In this document: in pieces, positions 7,746 to 14,721 of the stretch
How the letters are laid out: every line of letters begins with the position of its first letter
Position numbering within the stretch: position 1 is the stretch's first letter
IMG/VR virus record: IMGVR_UViG_3300027902_000667
Coordinates: 1-36,099 of that record
Source of the DNA: a virus
Direction: 5' to 3' (one strand)
DNA: 36,099 bases
Notes under the pieces: generated by a model
What the model was told of the DNA's origin: nothing
The model's input: the letters and a program-made list of their open reading frames with translations, nothing else
The model's database searches: none
Position numbers and translations under genes: made by a program

Positions 7746-8161
7746 GCAGCATCGGCCTGCGCAAGGCCGCGCGCATCAAGGCCATTCATGCCGCCTGCCG
7801 GGCGCAGGGTATCGACGACAGCGAGCGCAAGCGCCTGCAGATGCAGATCACCGGCAAGGGCAGCCTGACCGAAATGGGTTACGACGAGGTCACCAAGGTG
7901 CTCGACCACCTCAACCGCGCCGGTGGCTACAAGGAATACGCCGGCAAGCCCAAGGGCATCGACGTAGATCCGCAACTGCAGAAGATCGAGGCGTTGCTCG
8001 CCGACATGAAACTGCCGTGGGCCTATATCCACAAATCGTCGCACGGGCCGACCATGGTCAAGCGCCTGACCGGCAAGGATCGCATCGAATGGGCCGATCC
8101 TGTCGGCAAGCAAGCCGTCATCGTCGCGCTAGTCAAGCGCCAGCAGAAGGTGCAGGGCTGA
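7742..8161 (+). CDS. gemA: GemA-like regulatory protein (DUF1018)
   Basis: 139 residues starting MSSIGLRKAARIKAIHAACR, matching the DUF1018/GemA family of Mu-like phages (Mu gp16). Family hallmarks are the helical N-terminus with R-I-K-AIHAA, a QITGKGSLTEMGYDEVTKVLDHL segment, and the C-terminal KRLTGKDRIEWADPVGKQAVIVAL pattern. In Mu, GemA alters host gene expression and DNA supercoiling; the exact mechanism is not established. It lies directly upstream of the Mor/C-type activator, as in Mu. Confidence 0.9.
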   Translation: MSSIGLRKAARIKAIHAACRAQGIDDSERKRLQMQITGKGSLTEMGYDEVTKVLDHLNRAGGYKEYAGKPKGIDVDPQLQKIEALLADMKLPWAYIHKSSHGPTMVKRLTGKDRIEWADPVGKQAVIVALVKRQQKVQG

Positions 8162-8162
8162 G

Positions 8163-8552
8163 ATGGATTGCCCCGTCGAAGCGCGTTACCTCCCGGGCAT
8201 TCTGCAGGAGATTGCCGCACTGGTCGGGCTGTCCGCCACGCTCGTGCTGGTGCGGTCCTACGGTGGCACGCGGCTCTACGTCCCCAAGCGCTTCGATCCG
8301 GACCACCCGATCGTCAAGCTGATCGGCCATCAAGCCGCCGCCATCCTGGTGGAGAACTTCGGCGGCCTCGACCATTTCGACTTGCCGAAGGGCGAGATCG
8401 CCGTCAAGGCGGCGCGCGACAAGCAGATCCGCGCCGAACGCGCCGGCGGCGCCACGCATGCCCGACTGGCCGTCAAGTATGGGCTAACCGAGCGCCAGAT
8501 TCGAAACATCCTGGGCCCGGAAGAGGATGACAGGCAGGTGGGGCTGTTTTAA
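8163..8552 (+). CDS. mor: Mor/C-family late transcription activator
   Basis: 129 residues of the Mor transcription activator family. The N-terminal dimerisation domain (residues about 8-65, LPGILQEIAALVGLSATLVLV...GGTRLYVP) leads through GHQAAAILVENFGG to a C-terminal helix-turn-helix, residues 97-118 (THARLAVKYGLTERQIRNIL). In Mu, Mor turns on the middle promoter and its relative C the late promoters, both binding dyads upstream of weak -10 elements. Only one family member is visible here, at the end of the early operon, so it probably drives the three late promoters directly. Confidence 0.93.
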   Translation: MDCPVEARYLPGILQEIAALVGLSATLVLVRSYGGTRLYVPKRFDPDHPIVKLIGHQAAAILVENFGGLDHFDLPKGEIAVKAARDKQIRAERAGGATHARLAVKYGLTERQIRNILGPEEDDRQVGLF

Positions 8553-8581
8553 GCTGCTGGATTTTTACAGGGGGGGATGTG

Positions 8582-9142
8582 ATGAAAGTTTTGATTTCGT
8601 TGGCACTCGCGGCGATGGTTGCCGGGTGTGGTCAGGAAGAAGCACCAAAGCAACAGGTCGAGGTGCCGGCCAAGGTCATTCCGGCAAAAACGGTCGAGTT
8701 ACCCGTATCGGTCAGAACGCTCCCTTCGCTTCATGTCTCAAAGGACGCGGTATTAAAGGGTCTAGAGGACGCTGTCACGAGGGAAGACCCGGGCCAAATG
8801 AAAGATGGAAGCCCGCGCGATATGGTTTACTTGGGCAAGCACGTCATCGTCGATCTGGCCGGTAATCCGGGAGACCTGGAACGCATTTCCATTACTTTCG
8901 ATGTGAATGGGGAGAAAGCGACTTCGGTCTTGCTCGTATCCCTGATGCGCAACATTTTTCCGGAATGGAAAGAGTTCGGGCAGTGGTTCGTAAGTGCCGT
9001 GGATGAAGCAATCGAGTCCGGCGTGAAGAACGCCAATGGGAGAGGCGAAGCCAATACGATCCAGGGAAAACGTCTAGTGAGCATGTTGGCCTATCCCGAT
9101 ATGGGCATGGTCATCCTCGAAGTCGTCGCCCTCAAGAGGTGA
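8582..9142 (+). CDS. Probable lipoprotein, unknown function
   Basis: 186 residues from ATG 8582 with a G-run ribosome site at 8571-8576; a GTG immediately before could also start it. Signal peptide MKVLISLALAAM ends in the lipobox VAGC (Cys16), followed by a Gln/Glu/Lys/Pro linker and then a compact domain (SVRTLPSLHVSKDAVLKGLE, RISITFDVNGEKATSVLLVS). Codon use is visibly less GC-biased than the phage core, fitting a cargo (moron) gene. It sits between the activator and the early terminator, outside the lysis cluster. A surface, exclusion or fitness role is possible; none is shown. Confidence 0.75.
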   Translation: MKVLISLALAAMVAGCGQEEAPKQQVEVPAKVIPAKTVELPVSVRTLPSLHVSKDAVLKGLEDAVTREDPGQMKDGSPRDMVYLGKHVIVDLAGNPGDLERISITFDVNGEKATSVLLVSLMRNIFPEWKEFGQWFVSAVDEAIESGVKNANGRGEANTIQGKRLVSMLAYPDMGMVILEVVALKR

Positions 9143-9164
9143 TAGCCTAGCACTCCCCCCCACC

Positions 9165-9188
9165 AGCCCCGCTTCGCCGGGGCTTTTT
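9165..9188 (+). terminator. Rho-independent terminator ending the early operon
   Basis: Stem AGCCCCG (9165-9171) pairs with CGGGGCT (9178-9184) across a 6-nt loop, followed by TTTT (9185-9188). It lies 22 bp after the lipoprotein stop and 9 bp before the first late-promoter dyad, so it separates early from late transcription. Confidence 0.85.
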
Positions 9189-9197
9189 CATGAGCCT

Positions 9198-9243
9198 GCG
9201 GAAGGGTTTCCGCCTTAACCGCTGCCCGCGCGCGCGCGAACAT
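9198..9243 (+). promoter_or_regulatory. Late promoter copy 1 (lysis/head block)
   Basis: Dyad GCGGAA (9198-9203)-GGGT-TTCCGC (9208-9213), then C and TTAA (9215-9218), then a -10-like hexamer GAACAT at 9238-9243 (A2 and T6 of the -10 consensus conserved). The dyad centre is 44.5 nt before ATG 9250. The same element recurs at 20844 and 29286, each time before a late block. This is the geometry of Mor/C-activated Mu promoters, whose activator dyads are centred near -43. The predicted start is about 9249-9251. Confidence 0.75.
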
Positions 9244-9249
9244 GCGGGC

Positions 9250-9795
9250 ATGCGCCCAATCAATCTCGTCGTCATTCACTGCTCGGCCAGCCCCGACGGC
9301 CGCCGGAACACCGTCGAGGATATCGACAGCTGGCATGCCGCGCGCGGCTTCCATCGGGCGCCGGAATGGCGCGCCCGGCAGAACCCGTCGCTCATTGCGG
9401 TCGGTTATCACTACGTGATCTATACCGACGGCACGGTCGTGACCGGCCGTCACGTCGATGAAATCGGCGCCCATGCCTTTGGTTTAAATGAGCAGAGCAT
9501 CGGCATCTGCATGGTCGGCACCGATCACTTCGCGCCGGGCCAGTGGGCCAGCCTGCGCCATCTGCTGGTGGCCGAGGTTGCCCGCATCACTGGCATCCCC
9601 GGGCCGTCCGACCGCAACAGCAGCATATCGCCGGCCACGGCGCTGGCCGTGGCGGACAAGGCGCGGATTGCCATCCACGGCCACCGCGAACTGCCCGACG
9701 TGCATAAGGAATGCCCCGGTTTTGACGTTTCTGAATGGCTCGCCGGCGGCCTGGCGCCGTTGACGGCCCACCTCCTGGAGGAGAAAAGCGCATGA
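9250..9795 (+). CDS. N-acetylmuramoyl-L-alanine amidase (endolysin)
   Basis: 181-residue Amidase_2/T7-lysozyme-type endolysin that would cut the amide bond between N-acetylmuramic acid and the stem peptide. Visible zinc ligands are H10 (VVIHCSAS), H145 (HGHREL) and C155 in KECPGF; K153 and a Tyr in GYHYVIY match the T7 catalytic Lys and Tyr. ATG 9250 is chosen over 9190 because the upstream 60 bp form the terminator tail and promoter and the family starts at this point. No signal peptide, so a holin should be needed. No Shine-Dalgarno sequence precedes it. Confidence 0.92.
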   Translation: MRPINLVVIHCSASPDGRRNTVEDIDSWHAARGFHRAPEWRARQNPSLIAVGYHYVIYTDGTVVTGRHVDEIGAHAFGLNEQSIGICMVGTDHFAPGQWASLRHLLVAEVARITGIPGPSDRNSSISPATALAVADKARIAIHGHRELPDVHKECPGFDVSEWLAGGLAPLTAHLLEEKSA

Positions 9796-9884
9796 AGATG
9801 ATCTGTCTGACCCCTGCCGGAAAATTCTGGCTCGGCTATAGCCTGGTGCTGGCCCTAGCCGTCGCCTGGTGGGTGTGCCAATGA
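9792..9884 (+). CDS. 30-residue single-helix membrane peptide
   Basis: ATG overlaps the amidase stop; AGGAG at 9777-9781 is a suitable ribosome site. Its TGA overlaps the next ATG. The product MKMICLTPAGKFWLGYSLV continues into a hydrophobic helix (LALAVAWWVC) and ends. Its place between endolysin and holin and its single membrane helix suggest a lysis accessory or pinholin-like peptide. That role is inferred only from size and position. Confidence 0.6.
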   Translation: MKMICLTPAGKFWLGYSLVLALAVAWWVCQ

Positions 9885-10288
9885 ACCCGCTGCTGATCGG
9901 CCCGATTTTTCAGGCGCTCGGCGCCATCTTCGACCGCATCTTGCCGGATCCGGAAAAGAAGGCGGCGGCTCAGATGGAGCTGCTCAAGATGCAGCAGAAC
10001 GGCGAATTCAAGCAACTCGAATCCGACCTGCAGCTGGCGCTGGCGCAGAGCGCCACCAACACGGCCGAAGCGGCGAGCGGCAGCGCCTACGCCGCCGGCT
10101 GGCGGCCGACCATCGGCTATATCTGCGCCGCCGGCCTCGCCTATCAATACCTCGCCCGCCCGCTGCTGGTCGGCCTCGGCCACTTCGACGCCCTGCCGGC
10201 GCTCGACGGCAGCCTGTTCGAACTGATCTTCGGCATGCTCGGCCTGGCCGGGATGCGCACCTACGAGAAGATCAAAAAAGCCACGTAA
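9881..10288 (+). CDS. Holin-like protein (3TM phage holin type)
   Basis: 135 residues from ATG 9881 (MNPLLIGPIFQALGAIFDRI). An amphipathic N-terminal helix and the DPEKKAAAQMELLKMQQNGEF region are followed by two hydrophobic segments, around RPTIGYICAAGLAYQYLARP and FELIFGMLGLAGM. This is the layout of the Holin_3TMs family found in proteobacterial phages and gene transfer agents. It would permeabilise the inner membrane to release the amidase. Gene order amidase, one-helix peptide, holin supports a lysis cassette. Confidence 0.82.
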   Translation: MNPLLIGPIFQALGAIFDRILPDPEKKAAAQMELLKMQQNGEFKQLESDLQLALAQSATNTAEAASGSAYAAGWRPTIGYICAAGLAYQYLARPLLVGLGHFDALPALDGSLFELIFGMLGLAGMRTYEKIKKAT

Positions 10289-10303
10289 CCCAAGGAGCCC
10301 TCC

Positions 10304-10834
10304 ATGAAAAATATCCGTCTCAAGCTGGCCGTACTGTTACTCGCCGCCTTTGCCTCGTTCGGCGGCATTTTCTCAAGCGCCGCCCACGCCGGCGCCCTGA
10401 CCGACTTCGGCGAAAACAAGCTGGTCGACGCGCTGCTGCGCGCCCAGGCCATCGGCACCCCGGCCACCTGGTACATCGCGCTATTCACCGACACTTGCAC
10501 CGATGCCGGCCCGGGCACCGAGGTCTCCACGTCCGGCACGGCCTATGCCCGCCAGGCGGTCACCGCCGCACTGGCGAACTGGGCCGGCACGCAGTCGGCC
10601 GGCTCGACGGTCGCCAGCTCGGGCACCACCGGCACGACCAGCAACAACAACGCGATTACCTGGTCGGCCTCCACGGCTGCCTGGGGCAACGTCCAGTCGG
10701 TGGGCTGGATGGATGCGGTCAGTGCCGGCAATCGCTGGATCTGCATCAACCTGACCAGCGCGCTCAACGTCTCCGGTACCGGCTTCACCGTATCGTTCGC
10801 GGCGGCCCAGCTCAGCTTCCAGATCGACAACTAA
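10304..10834 (+). CDS. Fibre-type structural protein with an N-terminal signal peptide
   Basis: 176 residues with AAGGAG at 10291-10296. Residues 1-29 are a clear signal peptide (basic MKNIRLK, hydrophobic LAVLLLAAFASFGG, cleavage site AHA/G). The mature part starts GALTDFGENKLVDALLRAQA and contains TWYIALFTDTCTDAGPGTEV, YARQAV and many Thr/Ser/Ala repeats. This pattern is widespread in phage structural clusters and is usually annotated as tail-fibre-like or hypothetical. A secretion signal on such a protein is unexpected. The mature part looks beta-rich. Confidence 0.75.
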   Translation: MKNIRLKLAVLLLAAFASFGGIFSSAAHAGALTDFGENKLVDALLRAQAIGTPATWYIALFTDTCTDAGPGTEVSTSGTAYARQAVTAALANWAGTQSAGSTVASSGTTGTTSNNNAITWSASTAAWGNVQSVGWMDAVSAGNRWICINLTSALNVSGTGFTVSFAAAQLSFQIDN

Positions 10835-10843
10835 ACCGCCGCC

Positions 10844-11752
10844 ATGCTGCTCCTCACCAGCACCACCGACCTGCTGCGCCTCGTCACCGGCGCCGCCGCC
10901 AACATCACCTGTTCGGTGGCGGCGCTCGACAACACGGCCGGCGTCATCAGCGTCCCCGATCTACCGCCGCTCGCCGCCATCTCCTCGGCAACGACGACGA
11001 TAATCTGCGCCGCGCCTGCCTCCGGGGTGCAGCGCAACGTCAAGGCCATCTTCATCACCAACAACCACGCGACGGCCTCGTCGCAGGTCACGGTGCAGCG
11101 CTATAACGGCACCAACGCCGCCGACCTGATGGGCGTTACGCTGCTCCCCGGCGAGAACATGATCCTCGACGATCAGGGTGGCTGGCATCACCATGACGCC
11201 CAGGGTGGCGAATACACCTCCGCCGGCCCGCTGACGCCGAACCTCGGGATGTCCGGGGTACTGGCTGAAACGATGCCGCGCGAAACCTGCCCCGAAGTCA
11301 ATACGGTCGCGCCGACCGCCTCCGGCACGCTGTTCATGCAGGCGATCTACCTGAAGGCCGGGACGCTGGTCTCGAACATCATCCTGTCCAGCGCCACTAC
11401 TGCCGCCGGTACGCCGACCGCTGGCCGCGCCTGCCTGTACGACGCGAACCGAAACCTGAAGGCGCAATCAGCCGACCAGACGACGACCGCCTGGGCCGCC
11501 AACACCGTCAAGACGCTGGCCATGACCACGCCCTACCGGGTGCCGACCTCTGGCCTGTATTACATCGGCTTCTGGATGACCGCGACCACGATCATCACCA
11601 TGAAGGGCGGCACCGCCAAGACCGGCGGCCAGCTCGCCGCTTCGACGCCGATCCTGCATGGCACCTCGACCATCGGCCTGACTACCACCGCGCCCGATCC
11701 CGCCGCAGCCATCACCGGCGGCCTCGTCTCCATCTACGCCGCTGTTTCGTAA
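10844..11752 (+). CDS. Putative virion/fibre protein
   Basis: 302 residues starting MLLLTSTTDLLRLVTGAAAN, 9 nt after the previous stop, with no clear Shine-Dalgarno sequence, so coupling is likely. The sequence is beta-rich with Ala, Thr and Ser. Two parts are seen: residues about 1-115 (an NHATASSQVTVQRYNG type beta-sandwich) and a second half with repeated strands (GLYYIGFWMTATTIITMKGG). It lies in the four-gene fibre-like module. A structural or decoration role is inferred; no named family. Confidence 0.72.
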   Translation: MLLLTSTTDLLRLVTGAAANITCSVAALDNTAGVISVPDLPPLAAISSATTTIICAAPASGVQRNVKAIFITNNHATASSQVTVQRYNGTNAADLMGVTLLPGENMILDDQGGWHHHDAQGGEYTSAGPLTPNLGMSGVLAETMPRETCPEVNTVAPTASGTLFMQAIYLKAGTLVSNIILSSATTAAGTPTAGRACLYDANRNLKAQSADQTTTAWAANTVKTLAMTTPYRVPTSGLYYIGFWMTATTIITMKGGTAKTGGQLAASTPILHGTSTIGLTTTAPDPAAAITGGLVSIYAAVS

Positions 11753-11761
11753 GGAAGCTCA

Positions 11762-12211
11762 ATGAATGTCATCAATCCCACCCTTGGCAGCCGCGCCGCG
11801 CTAACCGTCAGTGGCCTGGGAACGCTGGCGTCTACCAACTATGCGGTGTCGAACGCCTACGTCTGCAACACCAACAAGCCGGTCGATGTAGTCGTCGAGG
11901 TCGAAGTGGCGACCACCAACACGCCGGCCGGAAACAAGCAGCTCATGGTTTTTCTGAAGGAGTCGCTGGATGGCACAAATTACCGCTCCGGACCGGAGAC
12001 CGGCGCCACGACGACCGACGAGCCCGACCTTCTGCCGCTCGGCTCGATCAAGCTGAACACGGCGACCACCACACACCGCGCGTCGTTCTCGGTCGCCCAG
12101 CAGCTCGGCTTCGTTCCCTATGGTTTCAAGGTTGTCGTGCGCAATGACCTCGGCGTCGCCCTGACCGCCGGCGCGGTCTACACCACGGAAGTCGCCGGCG
12201 TCATCAACTGA
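11762..12211 (+). CDS. Small beta-rich structural protein
   Basis: 149 residues starting MNVINPTLGSRAALTVSGLG, with AAGGA upstream at 11752-11756. Long beta strands (VDVVVEVEVATTNTPAGNKQ, LMVFLKESLDG, GFKVVVRNDLG) suggest a jelly-roll or immunoglobulin-like sandwich of the kind used in virion decoration or fibre parts. The stop overlaps the ATG of the next, very long fibre gene. Function is inferred from context only. Confidence 0.72.
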   Translation: MNVINPTLGSRAALTVSGLGTLASTNYAVSNAYVCNTNKPVDVVVEVEVATTNTPAGNKQLMVFLKESLDGTNYRSGPETGATTTDEPDLLPLGSIKLNTATTTHRASFSVAQQLGFVPYGFKVVVRNDLGVALTAGAVYTTEVAGVIN

Positions 12212-14187
12212 TGATTTCGCCCTTTCGCCCCGGCCGGAATAAGCGGCAGCCGCTTGGCCTGCCACGGATCGACTGGTCGAATCCGATTACCAAAGGGCTA
12301 TCGATCGCCGTTAATGGTGCGGAACCCTATGATGCTGTGCGTAAAATCCGGCCTGATGTGTTTACACAGACGGTCGGCCAGATGCAGGTCGGCTCCGCAT
12401 TCAAGGTCGTTAGCGCCAGTTCGACGGATCAAAGATACTCGTCAAGCCCTATCGGGGGTGGGGATGTCACCTGTTTTGTGCTGGCGACGCCGACTGCCTA
12501 TCCTGCGACCAATGGCGCCCTGTGCGCCATTGAAAATGTACCAAACAACGGCGGGCTGGAATTTGTTTTCAATCCGTCCGGAGAAATCCATCTATGGGCT
12601 GGCGTTGCAGCAGCCTGGACAGACCTCGCGTCCGCCAGAACCTACCCGTTAAATAGTCCATTTCGTGCTCTTTATACCTACGTCGGCACCTCTGGCGCGG
12701 CGTCGCTTTGCGTAAATAGCAACGTCCTTTCTTCCGGCAGCATTACGGCCAACGCTGCCGTATCGAACACCTTGACAATCGGTGAAATGGACGACGGAGC
12801 CGGCACACCATACCGGTTTTTTGACGGCGGAATCCATCTCATACTAATGTGGAACCGCATCCTGTCGGCTGCAGAGATAAGCGCCGTCATGGATAATCCA
12901 TGGCAGGTTTTTGCGCCAAAACAGCTCTTTATGATGCCGAAGGCACAGGCCTATGTGCCGGTTTTCGGCAGCATGGGGCAATTCGACAAGGCCCTGCAGC
13001 TCGCTGGATGGTTCGACGAGGAAATAAAAGCCGCCGGCTGGTTCGACGAAGCGTTTCTAGTTGCCGCCAGTGGATCGCTCGCCGCTCAGGCAAGCGGCGC
13101 CGCTCTGGCTTCGGGCAGCGCAACCCTTTCCGGCCAGATTGGCCTGGCCGCGGTGGGTGTCGCCACGGCGGGCGGCAGCGCCAATGCCGGGGTATCCGTC
13201 CCGCTCTCGGCTACCGGTGTCGCCGTGGCCGGCGGCAGCGCCAACCGCGTCGCCACCATCACGATCTCCGCGGCCGGCCTGGCGCAGGCAGCGGGGCAGG
13301 CCGGGGTCTCTGCCGCCGTGCTGCTCGCCGCTGCCGGTGCCGCTGCCGCTACCGGCAATGGTCTGCTGGCTGGCCAGATCGTTCTGGCCGCTGCCGGTGC
13401 CGCCCTGGCCGCTGGCAATGCCACGCTCGGCGCCCAACTGGCGGCTGTGGCCGCCGGCGGGGATCAGGCGGGCGGCACCGCCGGTCTGACGGGTGGCCCA
13501 TCCGGCGCCATCAGCGCGGCCGGCGGCGACATGGCCGCGGGTTCGGCCGTGCTGGTCGCCCAGATCGCCGCCATTGCCAGCGGGCTGGACACCGCCGCCG
13601 GTAGCGGCGTACTGGCTGCGAAACTGGCGGCCGTCGCCAGTGGCGCCGCGGTGGCCGGCGGCGCGGCTGGCCTGGTGGCCCTATTTTCCGCAGTCGCTGC
13701 CGGCGCCGACCAGGCGGCCGGCACGGCCAACCTGACCGGCGGCGCCCTCGGCGCGATCGCCGCCGCGGGCGGCGACCAGGCAGCCGGCAGTGCTTTACTC
13801 AAGGTAACGGTCGTCGTGGCCGCAACCGGCGGCGACCAGGCATCCGGCAGCGCCACCCGCTCGGCCACGGTAGCACTGACCGCCGCCGGGTTCGTCCAGG
13901 CGATCGGCGCCGGCCTGCTGACGGTTGCCGTCCCGCTTTCCGCCGCTGGCCAGGCGCATGCCGGCGGCAGCGCGGCGGCTACAGCACAGATGCAGGCGCA
14001 TGCCTTCTGGCTGGCCGGCGGTACGGGCAAGGTCGGGCGCGCTGACGCCGCGGTGTTCTGCCCAGTCGATCTGGACGCGGCCGACCGGCGCCTGCCTACC
14101 GCCTTTGCCGGTTCAGGCCGCGCCACGCGCCTGGGTTGCACTGCCGCCCGAAATTTAACGCTCCATACCGAGGTGCTGCATGTCTGA
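12211..14187 (+). CDS. LamG-like plus tandem-repeat fibre protein
   Basis: 658 residues. Residues about 25-235 look like a concanavalin/LamG-type carbohydrate-binding domain (LSIAVNGAEPYDAV..., SSPIGGGDVTCFVLATPTAY, FFDGGIHLILMWNRILSAAE). A linker with two GWFDE motifs follows. Residues 302-585 are fourteen tandem repeats of 20 residues (two of 22), rich in Ala, Gly and Val. A unique C-terminal region ends in a Cys-containing tail (RLGCTAARNL). The layout suggests a receptor-binding head on a repetitive shaft. The N-terminal half is less GC-rich than the repeats, suggesting separate origins. ATG overlaps the upstream stop. Confidence 0.8.
   Translation: MISPFRPGRNKRQPLGLPRIDWSNPITKGLSIAVNGAEPYDAVRKIRPDVFTQTVGQMQVGSAFKVVSASSTDQRYSSSPIGGGDVTCFVLATPTAYPATNGALCAIENVPNNGGLEFVFNPSGEIHLWAGVAAAWTDLASARTYPLNSPFRALYTYVGTSGAASLCVNSNVLSSGSITANAAVSNTLTIGEMDDGAGTPYRFFDGGIHLILMWNRILSAAEISAVMDNPWQVFAPKQLFMMPKAQAYVPVFGSMGQFDKALQLAGWFDEEIKAAGWFDEAFLVAASGSLAAQASGAALASGSATLSGQIGLAAVGVATAGGSANAGVSVPLSATGVAVAGGSANRVATITISAAGLAQAAGQAGVSAAVLLAAAGAAAATGNGLLAGQIVLAAAGAALAAGNATLGAQLAAVAAGGDQAGGTAGLTGGPSGAISAAGGDMAAGSAVLVAQIAAIASGLDTAAGSGVLAAKLAAVASGAAVAGGAAGLVALFSAVAAGADQAAGTANLTGGALGAIAAAGGDQAAGSALLKVTVVVAATGGDQASGSATRSATVALTAAGFVQAIGAGLLTVAVPLSAAGQAHAGGSAAATAQMQAHAFWLAGGTGKVGRADAAVFCPVDLDAADRRLPTAFAGSGRATRLGCTAARNLTLHTEVLHV
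13114..13965 (+). repeat. Fourteen tandem 60/66-bp coding repeats
   Basis: In-frame protein repeats, each starting with Gly (mostly GSA, GTA, GNA or GAG) and ending in an A-x-A-x type pair, for example GSAVLVAQIAAIASGLDTAA. Twelve units are 20 residues and two (starting GTAGLTGG and GTANLTGG) are 22 with a two-residue insertion. DNA copies are diverged, so selection seems to act on the protein period. Alternating small and hydrophobic residues suggest a beta-solenoid or stacked-hairpin shaft. Confidence 0.85.
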
Positions 14188-14476
14188 TGCCTACATCCCC
14201 GGCGAAGTCGCTCGCCTCACGCTGGCCGTGAGCAATATCGCCGGCGCCGCTGCCGATCCGGGCGCCCTGCGTCTCAAGATCAAAACGCCGGCCGGGGCGA
14301 TCACGACCTACACCTACGGCGGCAGCGCCGATGTGGTCAAGGACGCCGTCGGCACGTACCACGCCGATATCCAGCTCGCCACCGCCGGCCTCTGGGCCTG
14401 GCGCTGGGAGCTGGACGCCCCCAATGCCGGCGCCGCCGAAGGGGTGGCCGTGGTCAACAAGAGCCGGGTGATCTGA
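14180..14476 (+). CDS. Small beta-sandwich protein
   Basis: 98 residues starting MSDAYIPGEVARLTLAVSNI; GAGG lies at 14170-14173 and the gene overlaps the end of the repeat protein by 8 nt. The strand pattern (VARLTLAV, LRLKIKTPAGAITTYTYGG, GTYHADIQLATAGLWAWRWE) reads as an immunoglobulin-like domain similar to small proteins near phage baseplates and fibres. Probable partner of the upstream fibre gene. No family named with certainty. Confidence 0.72.
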   Translation: MSDAYIPGEVARLTLAVSNIAGAAADPGALRLKIKTPAGAITTYTYGGSADVVKDAVGTYHADIQLATAGLWAWRWELDAPNAGAAEGVAVVNKSRVI

Positions 14477-14721
14477 TGACTGACCAATTCGACCGCGCCA
14501 CCGAAATCGAGGAAGCGCTAAGAGAGGATGCCTTGCAGGCGCAGGCCTGGCGCGATGCCACGCGCGGCAAGAGCGCTGCCGATTCCGCCGAAAACTGCGA
14601 ACTGTGCGAGGCGGCGATCCCGCTCGCCCGGCGCGTCGCCGTCCCCGGCGTGCAATTGTGCATCGATTGTCAGGCCGACATCGAGCGGCAAGGTTTTTTT
14701 ATTCATTGGAGAGGCCGGTAA
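14476..14721 (+). CDS. TraR/DksA-type zinc finger protein
   Basis: 81 residues with a four-cysteine finger C41-x2-C44-x17-C62-x2-C65 (CELCEAAIPLARR and LCIDCQADIE), after a helical N-terminus (MTDQFDRATEIEEALREDAL). This is the size and layout of phage and plasmid TraR/DksA-like proteins. TraR of F binds RNA polymerase in its secondary channel and mimics DksA with ppGpp. A similar effect on host transcription during late expression is plausible. ATG overlaps the previous stop. Confidence 0.88.
   Translation: MTDQFDRATEIEEALREDALQAQAWRDATRGKSAADSAENCELCEAAIPLARRVAVPGVQLCIDCQADIERQGFFIHWRGR

Noticed and set aside
9190-9249. Upstream ATG extending the amidase by 20 residues
   Set aside because: The stretch overlaps the terminator tail and late promoter dyad, is Arg-rich, and the enzyme family starts at MRPINLVVIH.
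12900-13604. Overlapping + strand ORF within the repeat protein
   Set aside because: Arg/Gly-rich product of the shifted frame across GC-rich repeats; the LamG/repeat frame is the coherent one.
13114-13965. CRISPR-like or satellite reading of the 60-bp repeats
   Set aside because: Repeats are in frame, contiguous without spacers and diverged at DNA level; they are protein repeats.
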